Position numbers and translations under genes: made by a program. Shown piece by piece: positions 17,190-26,649 of a stretch of 38,025 nt of DNA. Where the stretch lies: assembly GCF_001647025.1 (NCBI RefSeq), contig NZ_LUKQ02000031.1:1-38025 (forward strand), given 5' to 3'. How positions within the stretch are numbered: position 1 is the first letter of the stretch; every line of letters begins with the position of its first letter. A model generated the notes under the pieces. The model made no database searches and was not told where the DNA came from. It saw only the letters and a program-made list of their open reading frames with translations. The stretch comes from Endozoicomonas atrinae (GTDB lineage Bacteria > Pseudomonadota > Gammaproteobacteria > Pseudomonadales > Endozoicomonadaceae).

Positions 17190-18137
17190 CTACTTTGGCC
17201 AGGTCATTGATGATCCACTTAACAGACCAGATAATCTGGAACGTAACATCAACTGGGCTTTTTCGGCTGAAAAGTCATAGGTAGTTGCACCATAACGGGC
17301 ATCCAGCAAACTGATCGCGACAGCTCCTTCTTCTACCTTCTTGCCTTCTGCATTAGCATTATCATCTTCTGGAGCACTGCTTCGCTCGTAAGAGGTAAAT
17401 ACAATGCCGGGTTCGGCGGGTAGGTTGATTCCATATTCTGGTACGGAGTAAGGCGACATATCGGTGACAAAAACAGGCACATTGGCTGAATAGTCACTGG
17501 CGGTTGTCAGCTCGTAAGTTATGCTCTCGGCTGCAAACTTACGCAGGCTTGGCAGGTTGATATTGAGACCATACCCCTCAGGTAGCACTGGGTTCTTGCT
17601 TTCCAGGGCCTCAATAATTGGAATCACCAGTTCTGCCAGTGAAGAAGATGTACCATCACGATCGCTACCATGGGTTCCACTGAGGGCAATGGCAGGGACT
17701 CCCCGGCGAACAGCAGTGACCGTTGCCCCTACAGTGCCGGATGTTGGGTTAATCAGTCCAACATTATGTCCAGAGTTAATACCCGATAGAACCAGGTCAG
17801 GGTTGCCTCCCCAGCGTTCTGGTGCCAATACATCAAGACCATAGAGAAGCGCCATCATAGGTGTGCCATCCACATAGTGAACATTGCTATCCCTGATGTC
17901 TTGACCAATAGGAGCTGGACTGAAGTAGTTAAAAGATGCGGCTTTACCGCTCTGCTCTCCAGCAGGTGCCGAAACAATGACATCATGACCTTCAGTTTTC
18001 ATTGCATTATAGAGTGCCTGTAAATTGGCTGACTGATAACCATCATCATTAGTAATCAGTATATTGAGGGCGCTGGCAGAAACACTAAGGCTTCCTGCAA
18101 TTAGAAAGCTGGTAGTTCTGGAGATAAGCTTTTTCAT
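17190..18137 (-). CDS. Exported SurE-like 5'/3'-nucleotidase
   Basis: A 315-residue SurE-family phosphatase. The metal site NDDG (N30, D31, D32) and SGINSGHNVG are intact, as are TSGTVGAT and PAIALSG. SurE removes phosphate from nucleoside monophosphates and related substrates. Unlike cytosolic SurE, which starts directly at the first strand, this one carries a Sec signal peptide (about 1-23, ending SASA), so it should act in the periplasm or outside. It is also longer than the usual 250 residues, with an insertion around ERSSAPEDDNANAEGK. It has none of the pcm/nlpD/rpoS neighbours of the housekeeping surE, so it is probably an additional paralogue. A role in nucleotide scavenging is likely but inferred. 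Confidence 0.8.
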   Translation of the reverse strand: MKKLISRTTSFLIAGSLSVSASALNILITNDDGYQSANLQALYNAMKTEGHDVIVSAPAGEQSGKAASFNYFSPAPIGQDIRDSNVHYVDGTPMMALLYGLDVLAPERWGGNPDLVLSGINSGHNVGLINPTSGTVGATVTAVRRGVPAIALSGTHGSDRDGTSSSLAELVIPIIEALESKNPVLPEGYGLNINLPSLRKFAAESITYELTTASDYSANVPVFVTDMSPYSVPEYGINLPAEPGIVFTSYERSSAPEDDNANAEGKKVEEGAVAISLLDARYGATTYDFSAEKAQLMLRSRLSGLLSGSSMTWPK

Positions 18138-18310
18138 TCTTATTATTTCCCTGCTTTATCATTCAGTATCCGTTTACATACCCTCGATGAGTGGTATGTG
18201 AGGAGGTTCTTACCCCTTAATCAGGTTAGGGGGCAGACTGAAATCATACGGAAATTAATTGCAGGCAGGCATAGTCTGAATTGCTGAAATATTGATCAAT
18301 ATATTGAAAT

Positions 18311-18337
18311 AGGCAGGAAGGCATGTGCTTCCTGCCT
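18311..18337 (-). terminator. Hairpin after the DUF4124 gene
   Basis: A perfect 10-bp inverted repeat (AGGCAGGAAG, seven-base loop, CTTCCTGCCT) begins 15 bp after the end of the DUF4124 gene. On the minus strand it is followed by a moderately T-rich stretch, so it is probably an intrinsic terminator. Confidence 0.6.
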
Positions 18338-18351
18338 GTATATCGTGCAAG

Positions 18352-18786
18352 CTAGTTACAGAACTCATTCAGAAGCTTGTTAATACGGGCTATCTCCTTC
18401 TGACGGCCGGAATCATCGAGAATTTCATACTCGCCATTTTTGTTTTTGATGCGAACCCGCGGGCTGCTTTTCAGCATGGCTATGTTGCCTTTCAGTGATT
18501 TGCAGTAGGCCAGTTCTTCCTCGGTTTTCTGCTGTGGCTCTTCAACAGGCTCTTCTGCCTGTTTTTTGACAGCTGCTTCACTGTCTTCTTTCTTCTGAGT
18601 CATTTGACTGTCGCCGTTTGAAATTCTTTGTGGATCGGGCTTGGCAATAGTCTCAGTATTAGTTTGCTGTTCTGGAGGGGTCGTTGAGAAGTGAACAACC
18701 CCCTTGTGGTCTTTCCACTTATAGATAGGCTCTGCTATCGCAGCTGAAGACAGCATTAGAGCAATTAAAAACAGTAGTTGCTTCAC
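18352..18786 (-). CDS. DUF4124-containing exported protein
   Basis: A 144-residue protein with a Sec signal peptide (about 1-18, ending AIA). The DUF4124 core is PIYKWKDHKGVVHFSTTPP (20-38). A charged Gln/Glu/Lys-rich linker (about 60-90) and a C-terminal helix with two Cys (AYCKSLKG and the final FCN) follow. DUF4124 proteins are common periplasmic proteins of gammaproteobacteria with no settled function. It is transcribed away from ilvB. Confidence 0.85.
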   Translation of the reverse strand: MKQLLFLIALMLSSAAIAEPIYKWKDHKGVVHFSTTPPEQQTNTETIAKPDPQRISNGDSQMTQKKEDSEAAVKKQAEEPVEEPQQKTEEELAYCKSLKGNIAMLKSSPRVRIKNKNGEYEILDDSGRQKEIARINKLLNEFCN

Positions 18787-19259
18787 GGTAACGATCCCTG
18801 ATCTTTATTGTTGCATTAGTTAATTATCGTCTTTCCGTGAAAAAAATTCGTATTCACCGAAGCAAAACCCGTATTTGTATTGACTGATGGCTGCTGAAAG
18901 TCAAAAATGGCATCTCCTGAAGCTGCCCAAGAAGCTGCGTTGGGAATTATGCGACAATTTGATGCCGTTTATCTGCGGCTCAGATGAGAGTGTTCCTTAG
19001 TGTACCGACTTCTCGATCTTGTGCTGAGATGATTTGTTGGTGCACTGCTCCTACCCGCACAGGAATGTAGCAGTTCTGCAAGCCAGAATTGTGAGTCTCA
19101 GGCAGCCTGGAGCTGCACTTGTTGGTGAAGGCTGTTAGCTAAGGCTTTTAGTTAAGAGAATACTTTCGAGTTCGCCAATTTCTAATGCGCCCTGTTTTCA
19201 GTAATTCGGGGCGATATAAAAATTCATTCCAAATAATGAGCAAAGCCGAGGGTTAGCAA
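18787..19259 (+). other. Long intergenic region and probable leader upstream of ilvB
   Basis: 473 bp between the divergent DUF4124 gene and ilvB. Two short plus-strand open frames (about 18907-18987 and 18984-19070) lack the Leu/Val/Ile-rich codon runs of a classic ilv attenuator peptide. The part nearest ilvB holds three consecutive hairpins, listed separately. GAGGG at about 19248 is the ribosome site for the ilvB GTG start. Confidence 0.5.
19071..19155 (+). ncRNA. Candidate structured leader RNA of ilvB
   Basis: Three short hairpins follow one another: 19071-19091 (8 pairs, one G-U), 19102-19116 (GCAGC with GCTGC) and 19135-19155 (8 pairs, one G-U). A nine-base repeat, TTGTTGGTG, occurs at about 19034 and about 19119. 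Structured RNAs upstream of ilvB, such as the ilvB-OMG motif of marine gammaproteobacteria, have been described, but I cannot match this one to a model by eye. Confidence 0.35.
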
Positions 19260-20990
19260 GTGGAGCTATTATCCGGCGCGGACATGGTGGTCCGATCACT
19301 GGCTGATGAGGGAGTCGAGTATATATACGGGTATCCGGGTGGTGCTCTTCTGCATGTCTATGACGCCATTTTCCGGCAGAAGGCCATTACACACATCCTG
19401 GTACGTCATGAGCAGGCTGCAACCCATATGGCGGACGGTTACGCAAGAGCAACCGGTAAGCCGGGTGTGGCTCTGGTAACCTCTGGTCCGGGGGCAACCA
19501 ATACCATTACCGGTATTGCAACTGCCTACATGGACTCCATCCCTATGGTGGTGATCTCCGGTCAGGTACCGTCTGCCTTTATAGGCAGTGATATGTTCCA
19601 GGAAGTGGATATGGTGGGTATTTCCAGACCCATTGTTAAACACAGCTTTCTGGTCAAGCGGGCTGAAGATATTCCGGAAGTCATCAAAAAGGCCTTCCAT
19701 CTGGCACAGACTGGCCGACCAGGGCCTGTTGTGGTTGATATCCCCAAGGATATTACCGACCTGAGCAAAAAGTACGAATACCATTATCCGGAAAAGGTAC
19801 GACTGCGTTCCTATAACCCACCGGTTAAAGGTCACAATGGCCAGATTCGCAAAGCGGTTGAACTGCTGGCAGAGGCTAAAAAGCCCATTATTTATGCGGG
19901 GGGCGGTGTTGTTCTGGGCAAGGCCTCTGAACAACTGACAGCGCTGGCGAAAACGTTGAATGTACCGGTGACTAATACTCTGATGGGGCTGGGTGCGTAT
20001 CCTGGTTCAGACCGTCAGTTTGTGGGTATGCTCGGTATGCATGGCAGTTACTGCGCAAACCAGGCGATGCATAATGCTGACCTGATTCTGGCAGTGGGCG
20101 TTCGGTTTGATGACCGGGTGACCAATAACACGTCAAAGTTCTGCCCGGATGCAAAGATCATTCATATTGATATCGATCCTGCCAGTATCTCCAAAACCGT
20201 TCAGGCTGATGTGCCGATTGTTGGCCCGGTTGACGCTGTTCTGGATACCATGATCCGTCAGGTGGAAGAGACAGATACCCGTATTGGTCAGGAAGCTCTC
20301 GACAGCTGGTGGCGTCAGATCAATGAGTGGCGTGAAGGCCGAGGGGGGTTGTTCCCTTACGACAAGGGTGATGGTCTGATCCTGAAACCTCAGCAGGTCA
20401 TTGAAACTCTGTATGAGGTGACCAAGGGCGAAGACACCTACATCACTTCTGATGTGGGTCAGCACCAGATGTTTGCTGCCCAGTACTATCCATTTGATAA
20501 ACCTAACCGCTGGATTAACTCCGGTGGCCTGGGAACTATGGGCTTTGGCCTGCCTGCTGCCATGGGGATTAAGCTGTCATTCCCGGACAGTCATGTTGCC
20601 TGTGTAACCGGTGAAGGCAGTATCCAGATGAATATTCAGGAGCTCTCGACCTGCCTTCAGTACGATTTGAATGTCAAAATCATCAACCTGAATAATCAGG
20701 CTCTGGGTATGGTGCGACAGTGGCAGGATATGCAGTATGACAGCCGCTACTCCCATTCTTACATGGAATCACTGCCCGATTTTGTCAAGCTGGCGGAATC
20801 CTATGGGCATGTAGGCATGAGGATTACGGATCCAGCCAAGCTGACGTCAGCTATGGAGGAAGCGTTCTCTCTGAAAGACCGACTGGTCTTTATGGATATC
20901 CAGGTGGATACCAGTGAGCATGTTTACCCCATGCAGATCAAGGACGGCAATATGGCCGATATGTGGCTCAGCAAAACGGAGAGGACCTGA
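19260..20990 (+). CDS. ilvB: Acetolactate synthase, large (catalytic) subunit
   Basis: A 576-residue thiamine-diphosphate enzyme that makes 2-acetolactate or 2-aceto-2-hydroxybutyrate, the first common step to valine, leucine and isoleucine. The N-terminal part has [13 protein letters not shown] and the catalytic Glu in [16 protein letters not shown] (E51). The C-terminal diphosphate/Mg site is [10 protein letters not shown] followed by [11 protein letters not shown]. The start is GTG with GAGGG eight bases upstream. Its stop shares bases with the start of the regulatory subunit gene (TGATG). By context it is the ilvI/ilvB type that pairs with ilvH. Expression is probably controlled in the long leader upstream. 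Confidence 0.95.
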   Translation: MELLSGADMVVRSLADEGVEYIYGYPGGALLHVYDAIFRQKAITHILVRHEQAATHMADGYARATGKPGVALVTSGPGATNTITGIATAYMDSIPMVVISGQVPSAFIGSDMFQEVDMVGISRPIVKHSFLVKRAEDIPEVIKKAFHLAQTGRPGPVVVDIPKDITDLSKKYEYHYPEKVRLRSYNPPVKGHNGQIRKAVELLAEAKKPIIYAGGGVVLGKASEQLTALAKTLNVPVTNTLMGLGAYPGSDRQFVGMLGMHGSYCANQAMHNADLILAVGVRFDDRVTNNTSKFCPDAKIIHIDIDPASISKTVQADVPIVGPVDAVLDTMIRQVEETDTRIGQEALDSWWRQINEWREGRGGLFPYDKGDGLILKPQQVIETLYEVTKGEDTYITSDVGQHQMFAAQYYPFDKPNRWINSGGLGTMGFGLPAAMGIKLSFPDSHVACVTGEGSIQMNIQELSTCLQYDLNVKIINLNNQALGMVRQWQDMQYDSRYSHSYMESLPDFVKLAESYGHVGMRITDPAKLTSAMEEAFSLKDRLVFMDIQVDTSEHVYPMQIKDGNMADMWLSKTERT

Positions 20991-21481
20991 TGAAACGGAT
21001 TATCTCTGTACTGGTTGAGAACGAACCTGGTGCACTGTCGCGCATTGTTGGACTCTTCTCCCAGCGTAACTACAACATTGAAACATTGAATGTTGCTCCA
21101 ACGGAGGACAATACACTGTCCCGCCTGACGCTGACCACCGTTGGTAATCCTCAGGTCGTTGAACAGATCACCAAACAGCTGAACAAGCTGGTGGATGTGG
21201 TAAAGCTGGTGGATCTGACCGAAGGTGCCCATATTGAGCGGGAGATGATGCTGATCAAGGTGCGTGCCAGTGGGCCACTGCGTGCTGAGGTGAAGCGGAC
21301 AGCGGACATCTTTCGTGGGCAGATTGTTGATGTGACCAGCTCTGTCTATACGATTCAGCTGACTGGAACCGGTGAAAAACTGGATGCCTTTATCGAGGCA
21401 ATTGGTCAGGCACAGGTTCTGGAAGTGGTTCGAAGTGGAGTGACAGGCATTTCCCGCGGGGAAAAAGTGCTGTCTCTCTAA
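20990..21481 (+). CDS. ilvH: Acetolactate synthase, small (regulatory) subunit
   Basis: A 163-residue protein of normal IlvH/IlvN length. The N-terminal ACT domain begins IISVLVENEPGALSRIVGLF and includes NYNIETLNVAPTED; a second ACT-like domain follows MLIKVRASG. It binds valine for feedback inhibition and activates the large subunit. The ATG at 20990 overlaps the ilvB stop by one base and has GAGAGGA upstream. An intrinsic terminator follows. Confidence 0.95.
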   Translation: MKRIISVLVENEPGALSRIVGLFSQRNYNIETLNVAPTEDNTLSRLTLTTVGNPQVVEQITKQLNKLVDVVKLVDLTEGAHIEREMMLIKVRASGPLRAEVKRTADIFRGQIVDVTSSVYTIQLTGTGEKLDAFIEAIGQAQVLEVVRSGVTGISRGEKVLSL

Positions 21482-21487
21482 TTTATT

Positions 21488-21513
21488 AAAAAGCGCCCGC
21501 AAGGGCGTTTTTT
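21488..21513 (+). terminator. Intrinsic terminator after ilvH
   Basis: A GC-rich stem (CGCCC, GCAA loop, GGGCG) is flanked by A-rich and T-rich tracts, with TTTTTT after it. The A-tract on the other side makes it potentially bidirectional, serving the convergent gene at 21570 too. Confidence 0.9.
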
Positions 21514-21569
21514 AATACTGTCCTGGTTATTCACGAGAGTCATAGACTCGAGCAGCCAGGCATCACGCC

Positions 21570-22295
21570 TTATGCATCATCCAATGACCGCTCAAGAATC
21601 AATGCCATTGATAGAGCGTGCCGCTTGACCAGTAATGGTGCTACATAATCTTCACGCAAAAAAGCTGATTTCAGGAAGCGCCACTTCGGTAGCAGGTTAC
21701 TATCTCTGACCGGATACTCAGATAAAGAAGAGTCCAATGATGAAATCAGAACTTCAGTATTGTACTTTTCTGTAATGGAAAAGCTGGTGCTGGCATCACT
21801 GGCCATAAATACATAAATTGATGAAAGGGTCAGTAACTTATCAATTTGTTCTGCCCGGATACTCACGTTAGGAGAGTTGCTCATTTTACTGCGTAGAAAC
21901 GCTTTAAAAGCCTGCTGTGTGCTTTCTAGTTCCTTAGCAAAATGGCTGGTTGGCTTTTTCTGCTCCTGCCAGTTTACGGAGAAATTCTGTAGAGACTGGC
22001 TGAGTTCTTCCAGAGACGCTTCCAGCTTTCCTTCATATTCATCCAGATGAAGCAAACTCTGGTACATTCTCACTTCCTGAGGCCGGGCATCAATACCAGG
22101 ACCGTCTTTGGAATAGGCATGCTGGTCAGCCCAGGCAAACATTTTCAGTTCGTAGCTATCGATCATCAAGTCGATAAGAGAGATGTCACTGCCAGTGACA
22201 GCCCAGCTTTTAACCGAGATGAGGTTGGCCATTAACATCAGCAGAAGAGAATATAGTCCGGACTTTATGTGACCCTTGCCATTTGAAGTATGCAC
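21570..22295 (-). CDS. Unrecognised exported or membrane-anchored protein
   Basis: A 241-residue protein that I do not recognise. A hydrophobic N-terminal segment (about 13-32, GLYSLLLMLMANLISVKSWA) looks like a signal peptide with cleavage after SWA. The rest is mostly helical and polar, with a likely coiled-coil stretch (LDEYEGKLEASLEELSQSLQ) and no Cys. The start is GTG with AAGGA about seven bases upstream. It converges on ilvH. A periplasmic structural or adaptor role is possible but not supported by any motif. Confidence 0.6.
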   Translation of the reverse strand: MHTSNGKGHIKSGLYSLLLMLMANLISVKSWAVTGSDISLIDLMIDSYELKMFAWADQHAYSKDGPGIDARPQEVRMYQSLLHLDEYEGKLEASLEELSQSLQNFSVNWQEQKKPTSHFAKELESTQQAFKAFLRSKMSNSPNVSIRAEQIDKLLTLSSIYVFMASDASTSFSITEKYNTEVLISSLDSSLSEYPVRDSNLLPKWRFLKSAFLREDYVAPLLVKRHALSMALILERSLDDA

Positions 22296-22533
22296 CTTTA
22301 CATCCTTTTTTGATTTTTTTATCGAAGGATATGACCGGTCCTTCCTGTCAGGCTATGACAAAAACGGCCAAAAAGGGTTCTCATAAAAAGAAGAGTAAAA
22401 TAAGTCAGAATAAATCCTGATATTTGGGCAAGATATCGGTTTGCTGCCATTAATTCAGGGGGATTTACCTCTGTGTCTGTCCGCTACTCGTTGACTTTAT
22501 CACTCCCGAACTGCTTTCCAAGGGATACTTCCT

Positions 22534-23334
22534 ATGCAACATGAGGCCGATGCAATCCAGCACTCTCCTGCCTGGATATACCAGACGACATTAGTTCCAG
22601 CAATATTTGCAAAATGGGCTTCTGTTGTTGCCGATGCAGCGGGTATTAAATCAGGGCAACATGTGCTCGATGTAGCCTGCGGCACCGGTGTGCTGGCGGG
22701 TGAGGCTCTCCAACGAGTAGGCTCTTTGGGAAGTGTTACTGGACTCGACCTGAACCCGGATATGCTTGCAGTTGCTTCCAGCCTGGCAGCGGATATCCAC
22801 TGGCAAAATGGTAATTCAGAAAACCTCCCCTTTCCGGATGGTGTTTTCGATGCGGTTGTAAGCCAATTTGGTCTGATGTTTTTTGGCGATAAGGTTAAGG
22901 CAATATCGGAAATACTCAGGACGGTAAAACCTGATGGGAAAATAGCGGTGGCTGTGCATGGATTATTGAACGACATCCCAGTCTATAGGTCTTTAGCTCA
23001 AATTTTTAAAACGTATATTGGGGAAAATGCTGCCGAGTTAATGAATGAGCCCTTTTGCCTTGGAGACCCTGATCAACTGCGAGATATCTTTGTCGATGCA
23101 GGTGCTAATAACCTGAACATTCTTAAAACGACGGTGTTAGCTCGCTTTCCTGACCTTGATACTTTGATTGATGCAGAGCTGAAAGGATGGATGCCCATCT
23201 ATAACATTATGGTTTCAACCAGCCAGGATGAGCAGATCAGAGAGGCCGCGCAAGAAGCCCTTCATCACTTTATTGATGACAATGGGGCTGTGGTGTTTGA
23301 AATTCCTGCTCTAATCGCGACGAATCATCAATAG
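22534..23334 (+). CDS. Class I SAM-dependent methyltransferase
   Basis: A 266-residue methyltransferase. Motif I is HVLDVACGTGVLAGEAL (about 43-59), followed by the acidic motif II GLDLNPDML, then NGNSENLPFPDGVFDAVVSQFGLMFF and KPDGKIAVAV. The overall form resembles the UbiE/Methyltransf_11 group, but the substrate cannot be told. AGGGA lies nine bases before the ATG. It ends two bases before the end of the convergent ilvY gene and is probably a single-gene unit inserted between ilvH and ilvY. Confidence 0.85.
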   Translation: MQHEADAIQHSPAWIYQTTLVPAIFAKWASVVADAAGIKSGQHVLDVACGTGVLAGEALQRVGSLGSVTGLDLNPDMLAVASSLAADIHWQNGNSENLPFPDGVFDAVVSQFGLMFFGDKVKAISEILRTVKPDGKIAVAVHGLLNDIPVYRSLAQIFKTYIGENAAELMNEPFCLGDPDQLRDIFVDAGANNLNILKTTVLARFPDLDTLIDAELKGWMPIYNIMVSTSQDEQIREAAQEALHHFIDDNGAVVFEIPALIATNHQ

Positions 23335-23336
23335 CA

Positions 23337-24233
23337 TTATTTTATGCTTGCTATCTGATTCCAGAATGCAGCGATCAGAGGGTTTTTCAGCTTTTTTTCC
23401 AGTACGCAAAGCCCCACTTTATACGGCTTAAGTTCCGGGCGAACGTTCAATATCTCAACATTTTCAGCCAGCGGGCTGTTATTCAGGACAATCTCCGGGA
23501 CAACTCCGACACCAAACCCCAGGCTCACCATGCTGACAATGGCCTCATTACCTGAAACCTGGGCATAGATTTTTGGGGCTCGGCCATGAGTCTGAAACCA
23601 GGAATCCAGTCGCTGTCTTGCGATTCCCTTCTCCTGAAGAATCATTGGGATGCCATCAAAATCATCAAAGGACAGCTGCTTTTTAAAAAGATATTCCGGT
23701 AGCTGAGAATTCACTGGAGCAATAAACAGTAGAGGAGAAACTGCTATTTGCTGAAATGCCAGCCCTGTGGGAAGGCTGTCGGGCCTTGCTGCAATGGCCA
23801 GATCTTCCTGTTCTGTTAATACTCTTTGTATGGCTGGCTCAGGGTCACCGGTATGCAGCTTTATTTCAATGCCCGGATACCTTGGTCGAAACTGGCTGAG
23901 AATGTCATACAGGAAGCTATAACTGGCCGTTACTGAGCAGTACATGCTTAGCGAGCCGTGAAGCTCTCTGGCACCTGCCATCAGTTCATTATGAATAATC
24001 TCCCATTGAGAGAGCGCTTCACGGGCATAGGCTTGAAATCGCTTTCCCTCCGGAGTTAATGAGACACTTCGATTGTCCCTCTCGAAAAGTGCCACGCCCA
24101 GCTGCTCTTCCAGCTGCTTGATACTTCGGCTAAGGGTCGATGGGCTAACATGGCAAATGAGGCTGGCCCGGTTAAAGTGCAGGGATTCAGCCAGCGCGAG
24201 GAACTGTTTTAGAGGGCGAAGGTCTATAGCCAT
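23337..24233 (-). CDS. ilvY: LysR-type activator of ilvC
   Basis: A 298-residue LysR-type regulator. The N-terminal winged helix is LKQFLALAESLHFNRASLICHVSPSTLSRSI (about 8-38), followed by a linker helix and a periplasmic-binding-like co-inducer domain (about 90-295) with GFGVGVVPEIV near its end. IlvY binds acetolactate or acetohydroxybutyrate and activates ilvC. Here it is divergent from ilvC with 206 bp between them, the standard arrangement, and TTGCAA-type sites lie in the gap. The assignment rests on family and context together. Confidence 0.9.
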   Translation of the reverse strand: MAIDLRPLKQFLALAESLHFNRASLICHVSPSTLSRSIKQLEEQLGVALFERDNRSVSLTPEGKRFQAYAREALSQWEIIHNELMAGARELHGSLSMYCSVTASYSFLYDILSQFRPRYPGIEIKLHTGDPEPAIQRVLTEQEDLAIAARPDSLPTGLAFQQIAVSPLLFIAPVNSQLPEYLFKKQLSFDDFDGIPMILQEKGIARQRLDSWFQTHGRAPKIYAQVSGNEAIVSMVSLGFGVGVVPEIVLNNSPLAENVEILNVRPELKPYKVGLCVLEKKLKNPLIAAFWNQIASIK

Positions 24234-24258
24234 ATATAAATAAAGGTTATTTCATTTT

Positions 24259-24295
24259 TTGCAACTCAAGATTGCAAATATATCACTAAATGCAA
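24259..24295. promoter_or_regulatory. Probable IlvY operator between ilvY and ilvC
   Basis: Two copies of the self-complementary hexamer TTGCAA (24259-24264 and 24272-24277) are separated by seven bases, and a near-copy ATGCAA lies at 24290-24295. Repeated half-sites at near-helical spacing close to the regulator start fit a LysR-type operator pair, with the target ilvC on the other side. Confidence 0.6.
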
Positions 24296-24397
24296 CTATA
24301 CGCAGAACCACCTATCGGGTATGGTGTACTCCAAGTTGAGAGAGCGGCTCCTGCGTGCAGCCGCTGTGTAAATAAAAAGCCTAAATTCATCAGCTAG

Positions 24398-25456
<1,059 letters not shown>

Positions 25457-25494
25457 TCAGACTGAGCGTTATTTGACGCATAGTTTAGAGTCCA

Positions 25495-25536
25495 GAAAAA
25501 CAGGGTATTTCTATCCAGAAATACCCTGTTTTTTTA
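25495..25536 (+). terminator. Intrinsic terminator after ilvC
   Basis: A 10-bp stem (CAGGGTATTT, eight-base loop, AAATACCCTG) is followed by TTTTTTT and preceded by AAAAA. It is a strong rho-independent terminator that could work in both directions, which would also end the convergent operon from 29704. Confidence 0.93.
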
Positions 25537-25581
25537 TGGGTGCTACATTGTCTTCGAAGAACATTTGGTGGTTTGGATAGA

Positions 25582-25722
25582 CTACCGTTTCAGGTTGCAG
25601 CCAAAGCCAAGCTCTCGGCCTGCCACTGTCGTTTTGATAACCCGCTTATAGGCACTGGCAAGGCTGACTTGCTGATCCAGTTTCACAAAGCCTTTTTTCA
25701 GCTTTCTGCCGGAAGATTTCAT
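25582..25722 (-). CDS. Possible 46-residue basic peptide at the end of the cupin/HEAT operon
   Basis: An open frame of 46 codons starts with ATG at 25722, with GGGAG eight bases upstream, 30 bp after the last cupin-like gene and on the same strand. The peptide begins MKSSGRKLKKGFVKL and ends GFGCNLKR. It is strongly basic, with one Cys near the C-terminus and no obvious leader cleavage site. A 7-bp hairpin (25748-25771) overlaps the end of the preceding gene. It could be a peptide substrate of the operon, a small regulatory protein, or chance. I do not recognise it. Confidence 0.4.
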   Translation of the reverse strand: MKSSGRKLKKGFVKLDQQVSLASAYKRVIKTTVAGRELGFGCNLKR

Positions 25723-25752
25723 TGCTGATGCTCCCTTGCTAATGGTTGGGTG

Positions 25753-26649
25753 TCATAGACAGTAGACACCCTTCGGTTCGGCCGTCTTATGACTGCCGAT
25801 GGTATCCAGAACGGTCTGCTTCACATAAGAGTGAGAATCCTGCATGGCAAGATTGAAAAAGTCGTCGGTAATACCCTCCATATTAAACAGAGTGGTCCAG
25901 GCAAGACCCCGGGTTCTAAAGCAGGGGTGATGACTGGCAATACGCAGTAGCAGATCGATACTGTTGTCATTACCAATCGCTTCCACCGTCTTAAAGACTG
26001 GGTTGCGCATGGTGAGATCATTCACGTAGCCAGTGATGACTTGCTTTTCAACATCAAAAAAGAATTGCAGCTTTGGCTCACCCGGTCGTGGAATGATCAG
26101 GTTGACGGAGATGGAAAGCTCATCCGGAGGATACTGGGTATGAACATCTCTGCTTGAGAAGTAGTACATCAGCTTTCCATGAGGGAAGTCAGTATCCTCC
26201 TGAAACGCCAGATCGACATGCTCGCCAATGTAGCCTGTGACCTGATTGTGGTCGTATTGGTAAATGACGGTTCGATAGCCGCTGCCAAAATAGCTGCAGG
26301 TGAGCAGATCAAAATTATGGTCATGCCCGTCGAAGTAGGAGAGCAGCTCATCTGCTGCCAGTTCACTCATTGGTAGCCAGACAATGGCCCGAATAGCAAA
26401 GTAGGATCCGTAATAGAGAACAAAGTTTGGTGGCTTGAAATCATTCTTCTGCTGGAATTGGTTCAGACTTTTCAATCCATCATTAAGGTAGTCCGTAAAA
26501 AATGATGGGTTGTGACACAACTGACCAAGCTTGCCTGCATGCTCAATGGCAGCATCCGGCTCTTTCATTTCAGGGTGACTCTCGCAGAAGTCGATGTACT
26601 CTTCCAGAGAGATGGCACTTTCTGTGGATGGCTCAATTGTACAGGCCAT
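25753..26649 (-). CDS. Putative cupin-type metalloprotein with HEAT-like tail (copy 2)
   Basis: A 298-residue protein not assigned to a named family. A helical N-terminus leads to a beta-rich core with HDHNFDLLTCSYFGSGYRTV (H109, H111), FQEDTDFPHGKLMYYF and DVHTQYPPDELSISVNL (H170). The H-x-H plus distant H pattern in alternating strands is typical of cupin metal sites, so a mononuclear iron or similar enzyme is plausible. The C-terminal 70 residues look like HEAT-type helices (FRTRGLAWTTLFNMEG, SHSYVKQTVLDTIGS). The three His align exactly, without gaps, with those of the protein encoded at 27641-28501. The ATG at 26649 has GAGGA eight bases upstream and overlaps the previous gene by 17 bp. 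Confidence 0.55.
   Translation of the reverse strand: MACTIEPSTESAISLEEYIDFCESHPEMKEPDAAIEHAGKLGQLCHNPSFFTDYLNDGLKSLNQFQQKNDFKPPNFVLYYGSYFAIRAIVWLPMSELAADELLSYFDGHDHNFDLLTCSYFGSGYRTVIYQYDHNQVTGYIGEHVDLAFQEDTDFPHGKLMYYFSSRDVHTQYPPDELSISVNLIIPRPGEPKLQFFFDVEKQVITGYVNDLTMRNPVFKTVEAIGNDNSIDLLLRIASHHPCFRTRGLAWTTLFNMEGITDDFFNLAMQDSHSYVKQTVLDTIGSHKTAEPKGVYCL

Noticed and set aside
18984-19070. Attenuator leader peptide for ilvB
   Set aside because: The 28-codon frame has few Leu, Val or Ile codons and no run of them, and no good ribosome site.
19296-19934. 212-codon minus-strand frame inside ilvB
   Set aside because: Antisense shadow of ilvB; no recognisable features.
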